DNA from: an uncultured Clostridia bacterium
Lineage (GTDB): Bacteria > Bacillota > Clostridia > Oscillospirales > Ruminococcaceae
Reading direction: 5' to 3'
Assembly (NCBI GenBank): GCA_944386805.1
Contig: CALXCO010000004.1
Span: 1-64,000, forward strand
DNA length: 64,000 nucleotides
Made by a program: the position numbers and the translations under genes. Each line of letters starts with the position of its first letter. Positions within the stretch are counted from its first letter, which is position 1. This document shows, piece after piece, positions 25,950 to 35,643 of the stretch. The notes beneath the pieces were generated by a model that saw nothing but the letters and a program-made list of their open reading frames with translations, was not told where the DNA came from and made no database searches.

Positions 25950-27629
25950 TTATTCCTCAACCTCAGAAGAAGTCGGGACAAACAATCTTGTATACTGAAT
26001 CCAGACGGTCCAGTCATCATACACGTCCACCTGCTGATAACCGATCAGCCGTTTTCCGACCAGATCACAGGCACGATAGGCAGCGAGCGGAAGGGTAGGA
26101 AGCTGTTCCATATACTCCATCTCAAATGCCGCAAGTTTTTCACTGAAGCGGGTCGAATTTGTATCGAAACCAGTACGGCGCAGCTGAGCAGCGGATTCTT
26201 CCAGGGAAGTTCCTTTCAATCCCTGCCATGCACCCCAGTTTTTCGGACTGGTAACCTTCTGAAAATACAGGTCAGGCTGTTCCGCATTTTCAACCGCCGT
26301 AATCGACAGCAGAGGCTGCTGCTCGGCCGCTTCTTCCAGCAACCGTAAAACAGTGACTGCTTCTGCGTCGTCCGGGTCATAACCATAGGTCAGTTCCACC
26401 GGTTCACCGCCATTTGCCTCTTCCAACAGCTGGGCAGCATCCACACTGATGACGGTAGACGCACTCATTGTAGCGTAACAGCTCTGGTAATAGGACGAAG
26501 CCAGCGGAATATTGCCGACAGCACCCTGTCCCCAGTTGCCGGCCAGAAGGTCGGCGGCCTGCTGGGTATCAATCAGCACCGACAGTGCCTGCCGGACGCC
26601 GACCGGCACACTTTCATCAAATCCAAGGCTGCTGACAGTCAGGCTATCGTAATAATAAGCGGTTGCCATCTGGTCGGCGCCCAGCAGCTTATTGGCAGCC
26701 TGGATGCCTGTCCGGCCGGTAATCCCGACAATCAGGTCATAATCTCCACCTTCAGTCAGGTCCGCAGTTTCAACGCTCATCCGGGTAATAGTCGGCTGAC
26801 GTTTATAATATCCACCCGAATAATACGGATTCGCGACCAGCGTATACACACCGTCTTCCACCGATTCCAGCATATAAGGTCCTGCGGTTACCATCGGTAT
26901 CCGGCGGTATCCGTTTGCGCCTTCCAGCGTTGCAGCGAGCGCCTCATCGGTCATCCCGCTCACCGTCGCGCCCTCTCCATCGTCGGTCAGTTCACCGCCG
27001 GGAAGAATGACCGACATCGGCACCGGATACACCTGGGTCAGCATCATTTCCTGATAATCAGGGAGATAATCTTCATCAATTGTCAGCGAAAAGCTGGTAT
27101 CCGACAGCAGCCGTACACCGGAAAAATACTCCGACTCACCGGAAGCATACGCTTCATACCCTTCCAGCTGTGCATAGGCGGTGTTGTCGCCGGAAAGCCG
27201 GCCAAACGCAGGGCTGCTTTGCAGCAAAACCGAAAAGACATAATCCTTTGCGGTCAGCGGGCTGCCATCACTGAAACACAAGCCGCTGACGAGTTTATAG
27301 GTATAGGTTCTGGACCCGGTATCCCCTTCTGTAATCGAAACGGAACTGATAACCGACGTATTGGCGGCGTAGTTGTTTTCAGCCACCACCGTCACGTTTT
27401 CCGCACCATGCAGCAGGCTGCGCAGGTCACGGTCAGCGCCGCAGTCACCCCATGCCGAAGTAAAGAGGTAATCTCCACAGATCGGGGTATAAATGCCGAC
27501 CCGGCAGGTTTCTTCTGTCTGGGCAGCCGGCTGATCATTTCCTTCTATCGAGATGGTACTGCATCCGGCAAGCGTCAGCATCGCCATCATACCCGCCACA
27601 AATGCGGCGGCCAGTCGTTTCAGTTTCAT
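25950..27629 (-). CDS. Orphan extracellular solute-binding lipoprotein (SBP family 5, peptide-type)
   Basis: 559 residues. Signal peptide with lipobox LAGC (cysteine about residue 23). The mature part matches family 5 binding proteins of peptide/nickel ABC importers: an early VSGLCFSDGSPLTAKDYVFSV segment, a central GPYMLESVEDGVYTLVANPYYSGG segment and the late TRFSEKLAAFE region. No permease or ATPase gene is adjacent, so it either serves a distant transporter or has another role such as sensing. ATG at 27629 with AAAGGAG upstream; own promoter and terminator. Confidence 0.85.
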   Translation of the reverse strand: MKLKRLAAAFVAGMMAMLTLAGCSTISIEGNDQPAAQTEETCRVGIYTPICGDYLFTSAWGDCGADRDLRSLLHGAENVTVVAENNYAANTSVISSVSITEGDTGSRTYTYKLVSGLCFSDGSPLTAKDYVFSVLLQSSPAFGRLSGDNTAYAQLEGYEAYASGESEYFSGVRLLSDTSFSLTIDEDYLPDYQEMMLTQVYPVPMSVILPGGELTDDGEGATVSGMTDEALAATLEGANGYRRIPMVTAGPYMLESVEDGVYTLVANPYYSGGYYKRQPTITRMSVETADLTEGGDYDLIVGITGRTGIQAANKLLGADQMATAYYYDSLTVSSLGFDESVPVGVRQALSVLIDTQQAADLLAGNWGQGAVGNIPLASSYYQSCYATMSASTVISVDAAQLLEEANGGEPVELTYGYDPDDAEAVTVLRLLEEAAEQQPLLSITAVENAEQPDLYFQKVTSPKNWGAWQGLKGTSLEESAAQLRRTGFDTNSTRFSEKLAAFEMEYMEQLPTLPLAAYRACDLVGKRLIGYQQVDVYDDWTVWIQYTRLFVPTSSEVEE

Positions 27630-27688
27630 GAATATATTCTCCTTTTTCTCTGGTAAAAAACGCGGAGTTTTTTTGCATACATATCAAT

Positions 27689-27717
27689 ACTATACCATGT
27701 TTGCGGGAGAATAGCAA
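27689..27717 (-). promoter_or_regulatory. sigma-A promoter of the solute-binding lipoprotein gene
   Basis: Minus strand TTGCTA, 17 nt, TATAGT. Confidence 0.7.
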
Positions 27718-27720
27718 GAA

Positions 27721-27754
27721 AAAATTCCCCGGCATTCCGAAGAATACCGGGGAA
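27721..27754 (-). terminator. Intrinsic terminator after the second MATE gene
   Basis: Minus strand TTCCCCGG/CCGGGGAA stem with extra pairs in the arm, followed by TTTTTTCTT. Confidence 0.85.
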
Positions 27755-27781
27755 TCCATTCCTTTGAGCAGATACCGGAAA

Positions 27782-29137
27782 TTAAACGACTTTTTTGCCT
27801 TTCCAGCCGCCTTTGACGAAACGCCATACAAACAGGATCGCTCTGAAAATCCAGTCGATGGTCATTGCAATCCAGACGCCCTGTACCCCCAGATGGAAGG
27901 TAATGCCGAGCAGGAAAGAAAGACCGATTCTGCATGCCCACATCGAAGCCATCGAGATAATCATCGTAAAGCGGGCATCGCCGGCTGCACGCAGCGCATT
28001 GGGGAGTGTAAACGACGCCGGCCAGAAGATAATGCCCATCGCAGAATGGATGAACACCAGCTGCCATGCGATTTTTGCCGTCTCGGCAGTCGTATTGTAG
28101 AACCCGATCAGCGGAGAAGCCATTGCGATCATCGCCAGGTTGCAGACCAGCATTGCGCTGTAGGAAATCACCATCATCAGCTTGACATACCGGGCTGTCT
28201 GACGGTTATCACCCGCACCGATGCACTGGCCGACGACGGTAATCATTGCCAGACCGATTGCGGTGGAGGGGACACATTCCAAACTTGCAAGGGTGTTCGC
28301 GACCGCGTTTGCGGTAATTGCGTAAGTACCAAACGAGGAAATCAAACTGGCAACCAGAATCTTGCCGACCTGGAACAGTCCGTTTTCGACGCCGTTGGGG
28401 ATACCAATCATCAGAATGGGCCGAATCATCTTCCACTGCGGCCGGAATTTCAGCATCCCGCGGATACTCAGCGGGTTGTCCGGGTGTTCCAGCAGCCAGA
28501 GCATATAAACAGCACCCAGAATACGGGAAATCAGCGTCGCAGTAGCGGCACCTGCGACAGCCATCCCGGCTCCATAGATCAGGATAGCGTTGCCGACGAT
28601 GTTCAGTCCGTTCATGACAAAAGAGGTAATCATCGAAATCTTAGAGTTACCCATCGAGCGGAACAGCGCCGCACCACCGTTATACAACGCAAGAAAAGGA
28701 TAGGATATCGCCGACAGCAAAAAGTAAATCTGTGCATTGGCCATGACCTCATCATCAATCGAGCCGAAGATTGCTCGCAGCAGCGGCCGGCGGGTCAGCA
28801 ATGAGAAAAAGGTAATGACCAGCGAAACCACCAGTACGACAAAAATCAGGTGACGGGCTGAATCCTTTGCCTCTTCACGCTTGCCCATTCCGAGAAACTG
28901 GGCCGCAACGACGGCACCGCCTGTTGCCAGTGCCGAGAACACCTGAATCAGCAGGACGTTGATCGAGTCGACCAGCGAAATGCCGCTGACTGCTGCCTCG
29001 CCGCAACTGGAAACCATGACGGTATCGGCGGCACCTATGGCCATCGCGAGGAACTGCTCGACGACCAGCGGCAGAATCAATGCCGTCAAAGCCTTGCGGT
29101 CAAAGAGCGGACGGCTGGCCGTTGTACTTTCTGACAT
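27782..29137 (-). CDS. MATE family efflux transporter
   Basis: 451 residues, about 12 membrane helices, MATE two-repeat pattern with LILPLVVEQFLAMAIGAADTV at the N-terminus and VAAQFLGMGKREEA in the first repeat. It ends in a basic tail (KGGWKGKK). Start ATG at 29137 chosen for GGAAGGAAGG upstream; 19 further codons are open but have no site. Monocistronic. The second of five MATE genes; sequence differs clearly from the others, so this is not a recent tandem duplication. Confidence 0.92.
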   Translation of the reverse strand: MSESTTASRPLFDRKALTALILPLVVEQFLAMAIGAADTVMVSSCGEAAVSGISLVDSINVLLIQVFSALATGGAVVAAQFLGMGKREEAKDSARHLIFVVLVVSLVITFFSLLTRRPLLRAIFGSIDDEVMANAQIYFLLSAISYPFLALYNGGAALFRSMGNSKISMITSFVMNGLNIVGNAILIYGAGMAVAGAATATLISRILGAVYMLWLLEHPDNPLSIRGMLKFRPQWKMIRPILMIGIPNGVENGLFQVGKILVASLISSFGTYAITANAVANTLASLECVPSTAIGLAMITVVGQCIGAGDNRQTARYVKLMMVISYSAMLVCNLAMIAMASPLIGFYNTTAETAKIAWQLVFIHSAMGIIFWPASFTLPNALRAAGDARFTMIISMASMWACRIGLSFLLGITFHLGVQGVWIAMTIDWIFRAILFVWRFVKGGWKGKKVV

Positions 29138-29245
29138 AAAATATCCTTCCTTCCGTTTGTCAACCATCTCCCGGCGATAGACGCACGGGAGCACATGTTT
29201 TCTATTTTGTTCCTTTTTTGGGGATTTGGCAAGCGTAAAAATGCA

Positions 29246-29281
29246 AAAAAGTGCTGAAAATTGTAATTTTCAGCACTTTTT
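29246..29281. terminator. Bidirectional terminator
   Basis: 16-bp perfect stem (AAAAAGTGCTGAAAAT with its complement), 4-nt loop, T-run on either exit. It serves the GH3 gene on the minus strand. Confidence 0.85.
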
Positions 29282-29336
29282 ATCGAATTAATATGTAAAT
29301 TAGGTGTAAACGCTGGATAATATTTCAGTTAAGCCA

Positions 29337-31313
29337 TTAAACTTCCACCAAAATTTCAACTGCGTCCGGATCAGGAAAACGTTCCAGAATTTCCGGACAG
29401 AGATCCATATGCAGCTGCTTTTCCTCTCCCTTTTTCAGGAAGATTTTCCGGAAAGCCGCCAGCTGCCGGTTCAGTTCCGGACGGCCATCACTCCGCAGAT
29501 AACACAGTACCGTGCACATTCCGTCCCGCTCACCGGTATTGCGAACGGTGACGGTGATTTCGTTTTCCATCCCGCGCTTTGCTTCATCGGCCTCAAAAGT
29601 CGTATAGGACAGGCCGTATCCGAACGGGAACAACGGCTTTTCTCTCAGATACCGGTAAGTCCGTCCCTCCATCCGGTAATCATCAAACGGCGGCAGGCTT
29701 TCTTCGCTCCAGTAGAAGGTCACCGGCAGTTTGCCCGACGGATTGACCTTGCCAAGCAGAATGTCCGCCAGTGCAGCGCCGCCTTCCGCTCCGGGATAGA
29801 AGCACTGAATCAGTGCAGAGGCATACTTGTTCTGATCGCGCAGGTCGACAGCAGAACCCGATACATTGACGAAGATGATCGGCTTGCCAGTTCCGCGGAC
29901 CGCTTTCCACAGCCGTTTCTGGGAGAGCGGCAGCTGGAGATCGACCTTATCGCCGGCATTGGCGCCATTGAACGCATCTCCCTCTTCCCCTTCCATCGAG
30001 GGATTCAGGCCGAGGAACATGACCACTGCGTCGGCACGTTTAGCTGCCAGAACAGCTTCACGGGTCAGGTCTTCCATCCAGGGATTCGCCACCGCGTCGA
30101 TAAACGGATGGCATCCTTTGGAATAGATGATCTCGCCGTCAAACGCCTCCTGCAATCCACGCAGGAAGGTGGAATAGCGGGAAGGATAGCCGTTATAGTT
30201 GCCCAGCAGCACGCTGACATCGTCAGCGTTCGGTCCGATGACCGCCAGTTTCCGGACGTTCTTCAGCGGCAGAATTCCGTCGTTTTTCAGCAGGACAATC
30301 GACTCTTCCGCCATTCTGCGGTTGATGGTCCGATGGGCTTCACATTCAATCACATCCAGCCCGATAGAGTCGAACGGGCAGTCATCTGCAAACATTCCCA
30401 GCCGGAAACGTGCTTCAAACAGTTTGACACAGGCATTGGTGATCGTTTCTTCGGTAATCAGGCCTTCTTCAACCGCCTGTCCGAGTGAACGGAAGGCATT
30501 GCCGCAGTTGAGGATACAGCCGTTGTTGACTGCCAGTGCGGCACTCTCAGCCTGGGTAAAGGTGACATGATGGTGTTCGTTGATGTCGTTGATTGCGCCG
30601 CAGTCGGATACAACATAGCCGCGGTAATCCCACTCTTCCCGCAGAATCTTTTTCAGCAGTGTCTCACTTCCACAGCAGGGCTCACCGTTGACACGGTTGT
30701 ATGCGCCCATTACAGCCGACGGGTCGGCATGTTCGATACAGTAACGGAATGCCCAAAGATAGGTATCATCCATTGTTTCGCGGTCAATTTCGACATTTGC
30801 CTCGTGGCGGGTGGACTCCGGACCGGAATGGACTGCAAAATGCTTGATGGTCGCATCCAGTTTGCGGTAGGTCGGGTCGTCGCCCTGAAGACCTTCAATA
30901 AATGCGCATCCCATTACGCCGGTCAGATAAGGGTCTTCGCCGTAGGTTTCATGTCCGCGTCCCCAGCGAGGGTCACGGAAGATATTGATATTGGGGCTCC
31001 AGTAGGTCAGTCCCTGATAGATACCGGTCGAACCAAACTGTTTATATCCGTTATATTTTGCGCGGGCCTCGGTCGAAATCGCGTCGGCTACACACCACAG
31101 CAAATCCGGGTCGAATGAGGCAGCCATTCCGATCGCCTGCGGGAAGACGGTTGCCGTCCCAGAACGGGCGACGCCGTGCAGTCCCTCATTCCACCAGTTG
31201 TAGGCGGGAATATGCAGCTTTTCAATAGCCGGTGCGTCATACCGCAGCTGGCTGATCTTTTCTTCAAGGGTCATTTTTTTGACCAGTTCCACTGCCTGTT
31301 CATGAAAATTCAT
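29337..31313 (-). CDS. Glycoside hydrolase family 3 (beta-xylosidase/beta-glucosidase-like)
   Basis: 658 residues. The N-terminal barrel has YNWWNEGLHGVARSGTATVF, typical of the xylosidase/arabinofuranosidase branch, and the nucleophile aspartate in YVVSDCGAI. The second domain (MEGEEGDAF loop) and a C-terminal fibronectin-III-like region (YGLSYTTFE onward) follow. No signal peptide, so it probably trims imported xylo- or arabino-oligosaccharides. ATG at 31313 is preferred over GTG at 31325, which overlaps the AAGGAAGG site. Its promoter shares an upstream site with the isomerase gene at 38094-39581. Confidence 0.92.
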   Translation of the reverse strand: MNFHEQAVELVKKMTLEEKISQLRYDAPAIEKLHIPAYNWWNEGLHGVARSGTATVFPQAIGMAASFDPDLLWCVADAISTEARAKYNGYKQFGSTGIYQGLTYWSPNINIFRDPRWGRGHETYGEDPYLTGVMGCAFIEGLQGDDPTYRKLDATIKHFAVHSGPESTRHEANVEIDRETMDDTYLWAFRYCIEHADPSAVMGAYNRVNGEPCCGSETLLKKILREEWDYRGYVVSDCGAINDINEHHHVTFTQAESAALAVNNGCILNCGNAFRSLGQAVEEGLITEETITNACVKLFEARFRLGMFADDCPFDSIGLDVIECEAHRTINRRMAEESIVLLKNDGILPLKNVRKLAVIGPNADDVSVLLGNYNGYPSRYSTFLRGLQEAFDGEIIYSKGCHPFIDAVANPWMEDLTREAVLAAKRADAVVMFLGLNPSMEGEEGDAFNGANAGDKVDLQLPLSQKRLWKAVRGTGKPIIFVNVSGSAVDLRDQNKYASALIQCFYPGAEGGAALADILLGKVNPSGKLPVTFYWSEESLPPFDDYRMEGRTYRYLREKPLFPFGYGLSYTTFEADEAKRGMENEITVTVRNTGERDGMCTVLCYLRSDGRPELNRQLAAFRKIFLKKGEEKQLHMDLCPEILERFPDPDAVEILVEV

Positions 31314-31359
31314 ACTGGAGTACACCTTCCTTTTGGTTAAGAATCGGTTTGTTTATTTC

Positions 31360-31388
31360 ATGATAGCATGCCTGTCCGGAAAAATCCA
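31360..31388 (-). promoter_or_regulatory. Promoter of the GH3 gene, weak -35
   Basis: Minus strand TGGATT, 17 nt, TATCAT. The same hexamers and spacing, within a shared GACTGGATTTTT context, occur at 39646-39674 before the isomerase gene. The poor -35 suggests dependence on an activator. Confidence 0.65.
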
Positions 31389-31416
31389 GTCCCCTGACCG
31401 AAAAATATTTAGGAGC

Positions 31417-31440
31417 GTGTTCGTGCACATTGACGAAAAC
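31417..31440. promoter_or_regulatory. Shared regulatory site upstream of GH3
   Basis: GTGTTCGTGCACA at 31417-31429 is identical to 39713-39725; similarity continues to 31440. Here the site is an imperfect dyad with arms GTGTTCGT and ACGAAAAC. It lies 28 bp upstream of the -35 box, centred near -70. Confidence 0.7.
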
Positions 31441-31454
31441 TATTTTCCCAAGAA

Positions 31455-31491
31455 TGGCAAAAGAGCCGGTCCCAATCAATGGAACCGGTTC
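31455..31491 (-). terminator. Possible terminator after spoIIE
   Basis: Minus strand imperfect stem AACCGGTTCC/GGGACCGGCT followed by CTTTTGCC. The T-run is short. Confidence 0.45.
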
Positions 31492-31531
31492 CTGCCACAT
31501 AATCGATGACGATCCACAACTTAACCTTTCA

Positions 31532-33847
31532 TCAAACTCGAACAACCCTTGCCGCCATAACAGTGATGTCATCCCCTCTTCCGCGTTCATTGCGTTTGGA
31601 GAGGTTGGCGAGCCGTTCTGCAATCTTCTGAACCGGTTCATTCGCCGCCAGTGCCAGCTCCTCTTTCATCCAGTCGGGTGCAATCGACAGCGCGCCGTCG
31701 CTCATCATCACAATCAGGTCTCCTTCCCGCAGCCGAACGGTTCTGCGCTCGTAATGGATTCCCTGCAAAATCCCGGCAGGCAGTGAACTGCCGCTGATTT
31801 CAGCGACCCGTCCCTCACGGCAGAGGAAGGACGAAACGGCTCCGGCCTTTAAAAACTCCATTTTTCCGGTATACAAATCAATACAGCCGATATCCAGCGT
31901 TGCGAGAGTTTCTTCGCCAGTACGGATCAGCAGTGAGGAGTTAATCAGCTTGAGCGCCGCATCAAAGCCGAATCCCGCCTTAATGAGCCGCAATACAAAA
32001 CTGACCGTCATAATCGAATCGACCGCCGCTCTGCCGCCGGTCCCCATACCATCACTCAAAATCAGGTGAAAAAATCCTTTGCCATCCGAGAAGGTATCGC
32101 AGCAGTCGCCGGAAATCTTGCCATCCCGTGCACAGATCTGGGCACTGCCGTATTCGACCTTAAGCCGGGCCTGTTCATAGAAGGTTGTCCGGGTGGTATC
32201 GTCCGACGATACCACACTCGGCCCATCCAGCGGACGCTGGGTCAGGCTGCCCAGTTCCCCACAGAGAAAGTCACTCTCCGGACGCAGCGGCTTTTCGGTA
32301 TAAATTTCAATCCGCATCCGGTCATACCGGTCGATGATACAGTACACCTCTTCCGGTTCCTCCCCCATCTCCCGCAGCATCGCGGCAATCCGGTCAGAGG
32401 TATCGGTATCAATCGATGCAATCTCCCGCAGCTCGCCGGAAAATTCAGCCAGCATGTCCGAAAGGCCTTCAAACTGTTCAGCGGCAACCTGTTTTGCCTG
32501 CGCGACTTTACGGCGTGCAGCTTCACGGGAGATAAACTGCGCGTACAGGTTATTGATTGCAGCGGTCAGGTCGGCCGTTTTGGGGCAGCGCTCCAAGAAA
32601 TAGGCCGGCAGGTCATCCGGTGTGACACCTCCTTTGGCCTTGAGCAGTGGGGTCAGTTTGGCAAATGCGTCATTGGTCTGGCTGCACGCAGTATCCCAGC
32701 AGAACAGTTTCAGCCCGCATTTCCGGCAGACCTTGTCCGAAGCGCCGGTATACACGTTATCAATCGAGCAGACACCTGTGTTATACAGCTTTTCAGAGAC
32801 TGCCTCGACGGTTTTTTCCAGATCAAGCAGGGTCCCTGCGCTGAAACGCAGCCGTGCAGCCGTTCTGCCGGCGTCAGCAAAGGCAATCGGACGCCCGCGG
32901 CGGATTGCCGGAACCTTCTGGCGGAGCCTGTCCGGCAGAATCAGAAAAATCCCGCATCCGACCAGCAAGTCCAGCATCCAGAGCAGTGACGCCGAAGAAA
33001 CCCCGGTCACCATCGACGCAGCCAATGCCGCACCTGCAAAGAACATGGTCTGCCGTATCCGTCCAAGCCCGGCGAACAACCCCGCCCAATAGCCGCAGGC
33101 GGTATAAATCCCGCCGGTCAGCATATTGGCCGGGACCGCAAACGCCATCGCCGCAGTACAGCAGATGCCGGTTTCAGCGGCACTCTGGGCATTACGGCGT
33201 TCTCCTGCCAGCAGGATTGCGACACAGGCGATAATCCGTCCGGGAGAAAAGATGTAAATTTCCATTCCGGTCAGTCCCATCAATACCGCCAGCGCCAGCA
33301 GTAAGATACTGGTGCGCTGAATCATCCCGGCTTCGCTCAAACGCCTTCCAGACAATAAAAACCGTGACCCGAAAAAGGCAAAATACGTCGCGCCACCGGT
33401 CAGCACCGCTTCCGCCATACCAAAAATCCATTCTCCGGTTCCCGCAGAAACCAGACTGCACCGAATCCCTGCAATCAGTCCGCCGAGTATCATTGCACAG
33501 GCAGACAGAAAAATCGGGCTGCTGCGCAGACGGGGAATCCCGTCGGTCAGCAGCTTGACCCCAAGCGTGCAGGCCAGCACTGCCAGACAGCTGAGATTGT
33601 CGGCAAAGACACCATGGATGCTGTAGCCGATCACCGCTCCTGCCAGCGAAGCGAGTGCACAGCTTCCCGGCAATGCCATCGGCAGTGCCATCCCAAGCGG
33701 CCGCATTCCACCCGGCAGCGTCAGCATTGCCGCGAGCAGTCCCGCCGGGAATGAGATCAGCACTGCCCGCAGTTCACGTCCTTCCCTGGAGCGGTTCCAC
33801 AGCTGTTTCCACCCCTTTGCCGTTTCGGCAAGCCCCACTTTTAACAT
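31532..33847 (-). CDS. spoIIE: Stage II sporulation protein E (PP2C-type phosphatase)
   Basis: 771 residues: an N-terminal block of about nine or ten membrane helices (to about residue 330), a middle region with the CRKCGLKLFCW cysteine cluster, and a C-terminal PP2C phosphatase with metal-binding aspartates in LILSDGMGTGG, SDGAL and RGDDITVMA. SpoIIE dephosphorylates SpoIIAA at the polar septum and so activates sigma-F in the forespore. I chose ATG at 33847 because GGAAAGGA lies about 10 nt upstream; ATG at 33916 has no site. It indicates a spore-forming ancestry. Confidence 0.95.
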   Translation of the reverse strand: MLKVGLAETAKGWKQLWNRSREGRELRAVLISFPAGLLAAMLTLPGGMRPLGMALPMALPGSCALASLAGAVIGYSIHGVFADNLSCLAVLACTLGVKLLTDGIPRLRSSPIFLSACAMILGGLIAGIRCSLVSAGTGEWIFGMAEAVLTGGATYFAFFGSRFLLSGRRLSEAGMIQRTSILLLALAVLMGLTGMEIYIFSPGRIIACVAILLAGERRNAQSAAETGICCTAAMAFAVPANMLTGGIYTACGYWAGLFAGLGRIRQTMFFAGAALAASMVTGVSSASLLWMLDLLVGCGIFLILPDRLRQKVPAIRRGRPIAFADAGRTAARLRFSAGTLLDLEKTVEAVSEKLYNTGVCSIDNVYTGASDKVCRKCGLKLFCWDTACSQTNDAFAKLTPLLKAKGGVTPDDLPAYFLERCPKTADLTAAINNLYAQFISREAARRKVAQAKQVAAEQFEGLSDMLAEFSGELREIASIDTDTSDRIAAMLREMGEEPEEVYCIIDRYDRMRIEIYTEKPLRPESDFLCGELGSLTQRPLDGPSVVSSDDTTRTTFYEQARLKVEYGSAQICARDGKISGDCCDTFSDGKGFFHLILSDGMGTGGRAAVDSIMTVSFVLRLIKAGFGFDAALKLINSSLLIRTGEETLATLDIGCIDLYTGKMEFLKAGAVSSFLCREGRVAEISGSSLPAGILQGIHYERRTVRLREGDLIVMMSDGALSIAPDWMKEELALAANEPVQKIAERLANLSKRNERGRGDDITVMAARVVRV

Positions 33848-34067
33848 CGTTGACCATTCCTTTCCTGCGCAGGGACATTTTGTCCGCAGCGCCTGTATTG
33901 CTGTCGTTTTCTTCATACTATCACAGCGCCGTTGCAAAACCGGTCGGACTGCCGATGCAGGTTCCCGGCGAATCGGGCGGCAAAGGATGGTTCTCTGAAG
34001 GATTGTGGGAGGGAATGTGCGGATGAGGAGATTTTTGACGGGAAATAATTTCATTCTGTGCCATATG

Positions 34068-34098
34068 GCATACCACAATGAAACAAAAGATGGTATGC
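34068..34098. promoter_or_regulatory. Inverted repeat in the spoIIE-MATE intergenic region
   Basis: GCATACCA (34068-34075) and TGGTATGC (34091-34098) are exact complements 15 nt apart. The 33848-34164 gap between these divergent genes holds no gene; this repeat is the only structure I see, and I found no convincing -35/-10 pair. Confidence 0.4.
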
Positions 34099-34164
34099 TG
34101 AACATAAAATGGGAAGGGATGGCCTGTTTGCGGTACCGTTCCCTTACGAAAGGATGCTGACAAT

Positions 34165-35541
34165 ATGGCAGGTTCAACCACAGCCGGTGATATGACCCGC
34201 GGCAATCCAACAAAACTTCTGATTCAGTTCGCAATCCCGATGATGATCGGCGGGATTTTCCAGCTGATGTACAACATGGTAGATACGATTGTACTAGGAC
34301 GTTTTGTAGGAGCAGGTGCGCTCGCCTCCATCGGAGCGACCAGCTCTACAACCGGATGTTTTCTTTTTCTGTCGACCGGAATGACCGGCGGTATCTCGAT
34401 TGTTGTCTCCCAGCTGATCGGCGCGGGAGAAGCTAAACGGGTACGACGGGCATCGGCAAACGCATTACTGCTGACCATCTTTTTTGGCGTGGCAGTCGGG
34501 CTGATTGCCTTTGTCGGAGCAAGGCCGCTGATGCAGCTGCTGGGAACGCCGGCAGACATCATCGACGGTGCCGTCACCTATATCCGGATTACCTGCGGAC
34601 TGATTATCGTGCAGGTGGCCTATAATGCCATTGCATCGGTGCTTAAGGCGATCGGCGACTCTAAGACGCCGCTGTATTTTCTGATTTTATGTTCCTTTTT
34701 AAATATCGTGCTGGACCTGTTTTTCGTACTGGCACTGGAGATGGCTGTCGCAGGCGTGGCATGGGCAACGATCATTTCCCAGGGAATCGCTGCCGCGCTG
34801 TCTTTTGTCTATATGCGCCGCAAATACGCGATTCTGCGCTTTAGCCGGCAGGAAATGGCACTGGATAAAAAAATTATGGGAGATTATCTGCGGTACGGCC
34901 TGCCGATGGGCGCCACCAGCTGTCTGCTGTCGGTCGGGATGCTGGTCATCACCAGCGTCATCAATTCGTTTGGTTCATCGGTCGTCGCAGCCTATACCGT
35001 CGGAAGCAAGGTCGAAAATATCGCTGTTTTGCTGTTTAACCAGTTTGCACTCTCCTTTTCTGTCTATGCCGGGCAGAATTTCGGCGCCGGATACAAAGAC
35101 AGGATTTATTCCGGAATACGGCAGGCGATGCGGCTGGTTGTGATTCTGTCGATCATTGCGGCGGCACTGATGCTGTTGTTTGGAAAGTATGTCTCCATGC
35201 TGTTTATCGACGGAAGTGAAACAGAAATCCTGTCGATCAGCGGCTGGATGATTCGAATTGAAGCCTGTTTTTATCCGGCACTGGGGCTGATCTGGGTGTT
35301 TAACTCGGCACTGCGCGGACTGGGACAGGTCAATGTCACAATTTTTTCGTCCATTGTCGAACTGCTTTCCAAGATTCTGATCTCGGTGCTGCTCTCCAGA
35401 GAACTGGGTCCGGTCGGCATCTGGTTTGCGGCTCCAATCGGCTGGGTTTTAGGCGGGATTGTTTCGGGGGTAGCTTTTTACTGCGGACGCTGGGAAAAGC
35501 GCCTGCCGCCTCCCAGAGCGGCGGAAAACGTGGAATGTTAA
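34165..35541 (+). CDS. MATE family efflux transporter
   Basis: 458 residues, about 12 helices, MATE pattern with QFAIPMMIGGIFQLMYNMVD at the N-terminus and VSQLIGAGEAKRVRRA after the first helices; a basic, proline-rich cytoplasmic tail. Start ATG at 34165 with AAAGGATG upstream. Divergent from spoIIE. Third of five MATE genes. Confidence 0.92.
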   Translation: MAGSTTAGDMTRGNPTKLLIQFAIPMMIGGIFQLMYNMVDTIVLGRFVGAGALASIGATSSTTGCFLFLSTGMTGGISIVVSQLIGAGEAKRVRRASANALLLTIFFGVAVGLIAFVGARPLMQLLGTPADIIDGAVTYIRITCGLIIVQVAYNAIASVLKAIGDSKTPLYFLILCSFLNIVLDLFFVLALEMAVAGVAWATIISQGIAAALSFVYMRRKYAILRFSRQEMALDKKIMGDYLRYGLPMGATSCLLSVGMLVITSVINSFGSSVVAAYTVGSKVENIAVLLFNQFALSFSVYAGQNFGAGYKDRIYSGIRQAMRLVVILSIIAAALMLLFGKYVSMLFIDGSETEILSISGWMIRIEACFYPALGLIWVFNSALRGLGQVNVTIFSSIVELLSKILISVLLSRELGPVGIWFAAPIGWVLGGIVSGVAFYCGRWEKRLPPPRAAENVEC

Positions 35542-35549
35542 CGCAATCA

Positions 35550-35578
35550 TTGACAATCCGGTAAAAATCCGATAAAAT
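35550..35578 (+). promoter_or_regulatory. sigma-A promoter of the PhoU-like gene
   Basis: TTGACA, 17 nt, TAAAAT. Confidence 0.8.
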
Positions 35579-35643
35579 AAAAGTGAGATTTGCGAAAAAT
35601 ACATGGCAGCTTCAATTAAACAGCTGTGACTGGAGGGATTCGC

